Of a stretch of DNA of 7,796 nucleotides, positions 5,099 through 7,796 are shown piece by piece. The translations under genes were made by a program, and so were the position numbers. The stretch lies in assembly GCA_024405335.1 (NCBI GenBank), contig JAKSOX010000086.1:1-7796 (forward strand), in the 5' to 3' direction. Each line of letters starts with the position of its first letter. Within the stretch, counting starts at the first letter, position 1. Below the pieces are notes generated by a model that saw only the letters and a program-made list of their open reading frames with translations, did no database searches and was not told where the DNA came from. This DNA is from Kiritimatiellia bacterium. Its GTDB lineage: Bacteria; Verrucomicrobiota; Kiritimatiellia; RFP12; UBA1067.

Positions 5099-6646
5099 AT
5101 GGAAGAACAAGTGAAAGTGCCGCCGCACAGCGCGGAAGCCGAGCGCGGCGTGCTGGGGTCCATCCTGCTGGACGCCGAAACGGGCGACGACGCCCGCGTG
5201 TTGGATTTGTGTTTGGCGAACGGTCTCGTGCCGGAGTCGTTTTTCGACCCGCGCCACCGCATGCTGTTCGAAACGCTCACGGACATGTCGCAGAATTCGC
5301 TGCCCATCGACGCGCTCACGCTGAACGAACGGCTGCGCGCGCTCGGGCGGCTCGACGCGGTGGGCGGCGTGGAGGCCATCCAGGCGCTCGTCGCCGGCAC
5401 GCCGACTTCCGCGCACGCGGAATACTACGTCGACATCGTCCGCCAGAAGCACGTGCTGCGCAAGCTCATCAACACGGCGCGCGAGACGGAGCGCAAGTGC
5501 TTCGATCCCGAAATCGCCGCGAACGCGGACGTGGTCCTCGGCGAAACGGAAACGGCGTTCCTCGGCATCGGCGGGTCGGCCGGCGGCAAAACGGACTGGA
5601 AAACGGCCGTGGCGGACACGTTCCGCCGGATCGAGCACGCGCTCGATTCGCGCGGCTCGATCGAAGGCCTGCCCACGGGGTTCAAGTACGTGGACGAAAA
5701 ACTGCTCGGGCTGAGGCCGTCGGAAATGATCGTGATCGCGGCGCGTCCTTCCGTGGGCAAGACGTCCTTCGCCATGAACATCGCGGAAAACGTGGCGCTC
5801 GGCCAGGACATCAACGGCATTCCCTTCAACAGCCGCAAGGACGCCCAGGGCAACGAGCTCAACGCGCGGCCTCATCCCGTTCTGGTGTTCTCACTGGAAA
5901 TGGACGTGGGGTCGCTGGTGAAGCGCATGCTCTGCGGCCGCGCGAAGGCGAATTCGTGGCGCATCGCGCGCAACCTGCTCACGCCGGGCGAGAAGGCGGA
6001 CGTGGGCCAGCGGCTCATCCGCGCTTCGGGCGAACTCAAAAAGGCGCCGATTTTCGTGGACGACACGAGCGGCCTCGACATCGCGGACCTGCGCGCCCGC
6101 GCGCGCCGCATGAAGCGTCAGCACGGCATCGAGCTGGTGGTGATCGACTACCTCCAGCTGTGCGCCTGCCGCGAAGTGTCCAAGCAGGGACGGCAGATCG
6201 AAGTGGCCCGCATCTCCGGCCAGATCAAGGCGATGGCGAAGGAGCTCAAGATCCCGGTGATCGTGCTCTCGCAGCTTTCGCGCGCGAACGAAAAACGCGG
6301 CGACAAGGACGAAGTGCCGAAACTTTCCGACTTGCGCGATTCGGGTTCGATCGAACAGGACGCGGACGTGGTGATGATGTTGCGCCGCCCGTACATGGTG
6401 CGCGCGACGCGCGACAACAAGGAAACGGAAAACCTCGCCGTGGTGGACGTGGCAAAACACCGCAACGGCGAAACGGGCGACGTGAAGATGAACTTCTTCC
6501 GCGACTACGTCCGCTTCGGGGACCGTTCCCAGAAGGACGAAACGGCCGCCGAAGAAGCCGCCGAAGCGGCCGCCGTCGAAGAGATGGAGCGCAACATGCC
6601 GCCGCCCGCGCCCACGCAGGAGACCTTCGACGAAATCAATCCGTGA
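5099..6646 (+). CDS. dnaB: Replicative DNA helicase DnaB
   Basis: Hexameric 5'-3' helicase that unwinds the replication fork, 515 residues (typical 440-480). The start is set by the family N-terminus: MEEQVKVPPHSAEAERGVLG closely matches the usual VPPHSxEAEQAVLG opening. The N-terminal collar domain covers about 1-110, then a linker, then the RecA-type ATPase from about 190. Walker A is ARPSVGKT (215-222, Lys221). FSLEM is at 264-268 and Walker B VVIDYLQL at 347-354 (Asp350). DNA-loop and sensor residues follow in VIVLSQLSRANEKR and LSDLRDSGSIEQDADVVMML, and the arginine finger is in KHRNGETG (Arg455). There is no intein. Two oddities: residues about 236-257 are an extra segment between the Walker A helix and the FSLEM strand, and the last 30 or so residues form an Ala/Glu-rich then Pro-rich tail. 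It appears to have its own promoter and shares a transcript with the HAD gene. Confidence 0.98.
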   Translation: MEEQVKVPPHSAEAERGVLGSILLDAETGDDARVLDLCLANGLVPESFFDPRHRMLFETLTDMSQNSLPIDALTLNERLRALGRLDAVGGVEAIQALVAGTPTSAHAEYYVDIVRQKHVLRKLINTARETERKCFDPEIAANADVVLGETETAFLGIGGSAGGKTDWKTAVADTFRRIEHALDSRGSIEGLPTGFKYVDEKLLGLRPSEMIVIAARPSVGKTSFAMNIAENVALGQDINGIPFNSRKDAQGNELNARPHPVLVFSLEMDVGSLVKRMLCGRAKANSWRIARNLLTPGEKADVGQRLIRASGELKKAPIFVDDTSGLDIADLRARARRMKRQHGIELVVIDYLQLCACREVSKQGRQIEVARISGQIKAMAKELKIPVIVLSQLSRANEKRGDKDEVPKLSDLRDSGSIEQDADVVMMLRRPYMVRATRDNKETENLAVVDVAKHRNGETGDVKMNFFRDYVRFGDRSQKDETAAEEAAEAAAVEEMERNMPPPAPTQETFDEINP

Positions 6647-6653
6647 GACGCAG

Positions 6654-7295
6654 ATGCGCGACTTGACGATCATCTGGGACTGGAATGGCACGTTGCTGGA
6701 CGACGTGGACGCGGTGGTGGCCGCGCTGAACCGCATGCTCGTTTCGCGCGGCGCCAAGCCCACGGACAAAACGCATTACCGCGCCCGTTTCGGTTTCCCC
6801 GTCCGCCCGTTCTACGCCGAACTCGGCGTGGACCTCGCGAAGTGGGACTGGGGCGACATCTGCACCGACTTCCACTCATTCGTGGCCGCCGAACCGCAGC
6901 GTCCGCGCCCGGACGCCGTGGCGGCGCTGGAACGCGCCCGCGCGCTGGGATTCCGCCAGGGCGTGCTTTCGGCGCACCACGAAGGAATGCTCGACGCCGC
7001 GCTCGTCCGCTTCGGCCTGCGCGGCTACTTCGATTTCGTCTGCGGCACGGACAACCTGTCCGGCGAGTCGAAGCTGGACCGCGGCCGCGCGCTGATGGCG
7101 CGTCTCCGCGCCGAAACGCCGCGCACGTCCTTCGCGTGCGTGGGCGACACGCAGCACGACGCGGAAGTGGCGCGCGACCTGGGCGTGGAATGCCTGCTGG
7201 TGTCGGGCGGCCACCAAACGGACGAGCGGCTCGCGGCGACGGGTTTCCCGGTGGTGCCGTCGTTGCTGGCGGCCGTGGACGCATTGGCGCGCTGA
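6654..7295 (+). CDS. HAD-superfamily hydrolase (phosphoglycolate-phosphatase-like fold)
   Basis: A 213-residue haloacid-dehalogenase-type protein, probably a small-molecule phosphatase; the substrate is unknown. Motif I is WDWNGTLLDD with nucleophile Asp9. The second Asp of the usual DxD is Asn11. Motif II is Ser106 in GVLSAHHE, motif III Lys140 in GESKLDRG, and motif IV GDTQHDAE (Asp165, Asp169). A helical cap fits between motifs I and II (about 18-85), so it is a C1-cap, PGP/beta-phosphoglucomutase-like member. It begins 7 bases after the dnaB stop with only a weak GAG as ribosome binding site, so translation is probably coupled to dnaB. Co-transcription with dnaB does not by itself imply a replication role. 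The DWNGT form of motif I also occurs, as I recall, in other bacterial HAD proteins, so it may mark a subfamily rather than a defect. Confidence 0.93.
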   Translation: MRDLTIIWDWNGTLLDDVDAVVAALNRMLVSRGAKPTDKTHYRARFGFPVRPFYAELGVDLAKWDWGDICTDFHSFVAAEPQRPRPDAVAALERARALGFRQGVLSAHHEGMLDAALVRFGLRGYFDFVCGTDNLSGESKLDRGRALMARLRAETPRTSFACVGDTQHDAEVARDLGVECLLVSGGHQTDERLAATGFPVVPSLLAAVDALAR

Positions 7296-7351
7296 AGGCG
7301 CGCGCCCGGCGCCAAATCGCACCCCGGAAGCCGGGACGAGGCCGATTTCGG

Positions 7352-7380
7352 TTGACGGGATGGCGGAAGGAGCGTAAAAT
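7352..7380 (+). promoter_or_regulatory. Sigma-70-type promoter of ppdK
   Basis: TTGACG (7352-7357) and TAAAAT (7375-7380) are separated by exactly 17 bases, each one mismatch from consensus. The predicted start of transcription is about 7387, giving a leader of about 60 bases to the ATG at 7450. This separates ppdK from the dnaB-HAD unit. Confidence 0.8.
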
Positions 7381-7408
7381 ACGCGCATTTACAAAAAAAG
7401 AGACGGAA

Positions 7409-7425
7409 GCGCGGAAGGTCCGCGC
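7409..7425 (+). promoter_or_regulatory. Hairpin in the ppdK leader
   Basis: GCGCGGA (7409-7415) and TCCGCGC (7419-7425) form a perfect 7-bp GC-rich stem with an AGG triloop. It lies directly before an in-frame ATG at 7426 and buries the AAGG (7415-7418) that would serve that start. It follows an A-rich stretch (7392-7398). It would favour initiation at 7450, or it could act as a 5' stability or control element. Confidence 0.55.
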
Positions 7426-7437
7426 ATGGACAAAGAG

Positions 7438-7442
7438 AAGGA
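7438..7442 (+). promoter_or_regulatory. Ribosome binding site of ppdK
   Basis: AAGGA at 7438-7442 lies 7 bases before the ATG at 7450, the spacing expected for that start. It is outside the leader hairpin. Confidence 0.7.
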
Positions 7443-7449
7443 AGAAAAG

Positions 7450-7796
7450 ATGAAAGACAAGAAATACGTGTACTTCTTCGGCGCGGGGAAGACGGAAGGC
7501 AACGCGAACATGCGCGAGCTGCTGGGCGGCAAGGGCGCCAATCTCGCGGAAATGGCCGGGCTCGGGCTGCCCGTGCCGCAGGGCTTCACGATCACCACCG
7601 AGGCCTGCACGCGCTATTACGACGACGGCAAGAAGATCGGCGACGACGTCATGGCCCAGGTGATGGAGTACATCGAAAAGCTCGAGAAGTCCGCCGGCAA
7701 GAAGTTCGGCGACAAGAAGAACCCGCTGCTCGTGTCGGTCCGTTCCGGCGCGCGCGCGTCGATGCCGGGCATGATGGACACGATCCTCAACCTCGG
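7450..7796 (+). CDS. ppdK: Pyruvate, phosphate dikinase, N-terminal part, 3' truncated
   Basis: Cytoplasmic enzyme interconverting pyruvate + ATP + Pi with PEP + AMP + PPi, used in glycolysis or gluconeogenesis depending on direction. The first 115 of about 880 residues are present; the gene runs off the right edge. The opening MKDKKYVYFFGAGKTEGNAN matches family N-termini closely, which fixes the start. Other signatures of the nucleotide-binding domain are LLGGKGANLAEM at 24-35, PQGFTITTEACTRYY at 43-57 and SVRSGARASMPGMMDTILNL at 96-115. Lys28 and Arg98 correspond to Lys22 and Arg92 of the Clostridium symbiosum enzyme, both involved in ATP binding. An in-frame ATG at 7426 would add eight mostly charged residues (MDKEKEEK). 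It has its own possible ribosome binding site, but that site is buried in a hairpin, so I prefer 7450. Codon use and GC match the neighbours. Confidence 0.97.
   Translation, partial: MKDKKYVYFFGAGKTEGNANMRELLGGKGANLAEMAGLGLPVPQGFTITTEACTRYYDDGKKIGDDVMAQVMEYIEKLEKSAGKKFGDKKNPLLVSVRSGARASMPGMMDTILNL

Noticed and set aside
3772..5400. 542-codon open frame on the - strand
   Set aside because: It runs antisense to btuB, the intergenic promoter region and dnaB, which makes a real gene implausible. Its composition is typical of a shadow frame.
7297..7335. Hairpins GGCGC/GCGCC (7297-7313) and CCCGG/CCGGG (7323-7335) after the HAD gene as terminators
   Set aside because: Stems are short and neither is followed by a T-run. 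They may slow polymerase but do not meet intrinsic-terminator criteria.

Overview
This 7.8-kb, GC-rich window reads as chromosomal DNA of a Gram-negative (diderm) bacterium. It encodes an inner-membrane RND efflux transporter, an outer-membrane efflux lipoprotein and a TonB-dependent outer-membrane receptor. Every real gene is on the + strand and packed tightly. I cannot name the organism from sequence alone. The gene content and divergent sequences would fit a PVC-type lineage (Verrucomicrobiota, Lentisphaerota or Kiritimatiellota), but that is only a guess. I see no transposase, integrase, CRISPR array, tRNA or rRNA.

Layout. (1) Positions 1-2853: the C-terminal 40% or so of an AcrB-type RND pump, cut by the window's left edge, then a NodT/OprM-type outer-membrane factor 31 bases later. 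This is the end of a tripartite efflux operon whose adaptor gene should lie upstream. (2) Positions 2864-2967: a compact element resembling a cobalamin (B12) riboswitch. It ends in a hairpin that encloses the ribosome binding site of the next gene. (3) Positions 2977-4971: a BtuB-like TonB-dependent receptor, which the riboswitch suggests imports corrinoids. (4) Positions 4972-5098: an intergenic region with clustered palindromes, a strong inverted repeat (terminator or operator) and an extended -10 promoter placed so that the next mRNA should begin at or within two bases of its AUG. (5) Positions 5099-6646: dnaB, the replicative helicase, followed 7 bases later by a HAD-family hydrolase (6654-7295). 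(6) Positions 7352-7380: a near-consensus sigma-70-type promoter and a short leader with a 7-bp hairpin. (7) Position 7450 to the right edge: the N-terminus of pyruvate, phosphate dikinase.

The genes fall into four apparent transcription units: efflux, B12 uptake, replication helicase plus hydrolase, and PEP/pyruvate metabolism. The efflux and B12 units are joined so closely that the riboswitch may lie inside a shared transcript. The most interesting signals are regulatory: the riboswitch with its Shine-Dalgarno-masking hairpin, the apparent leaderless dnaB promoter and the structured ppdK leader. Among the proteins, DnaB carries an insertion of about 20 residues after its Walker A helix, and the HAD protein has Asn in place of the second motif-I Asp.
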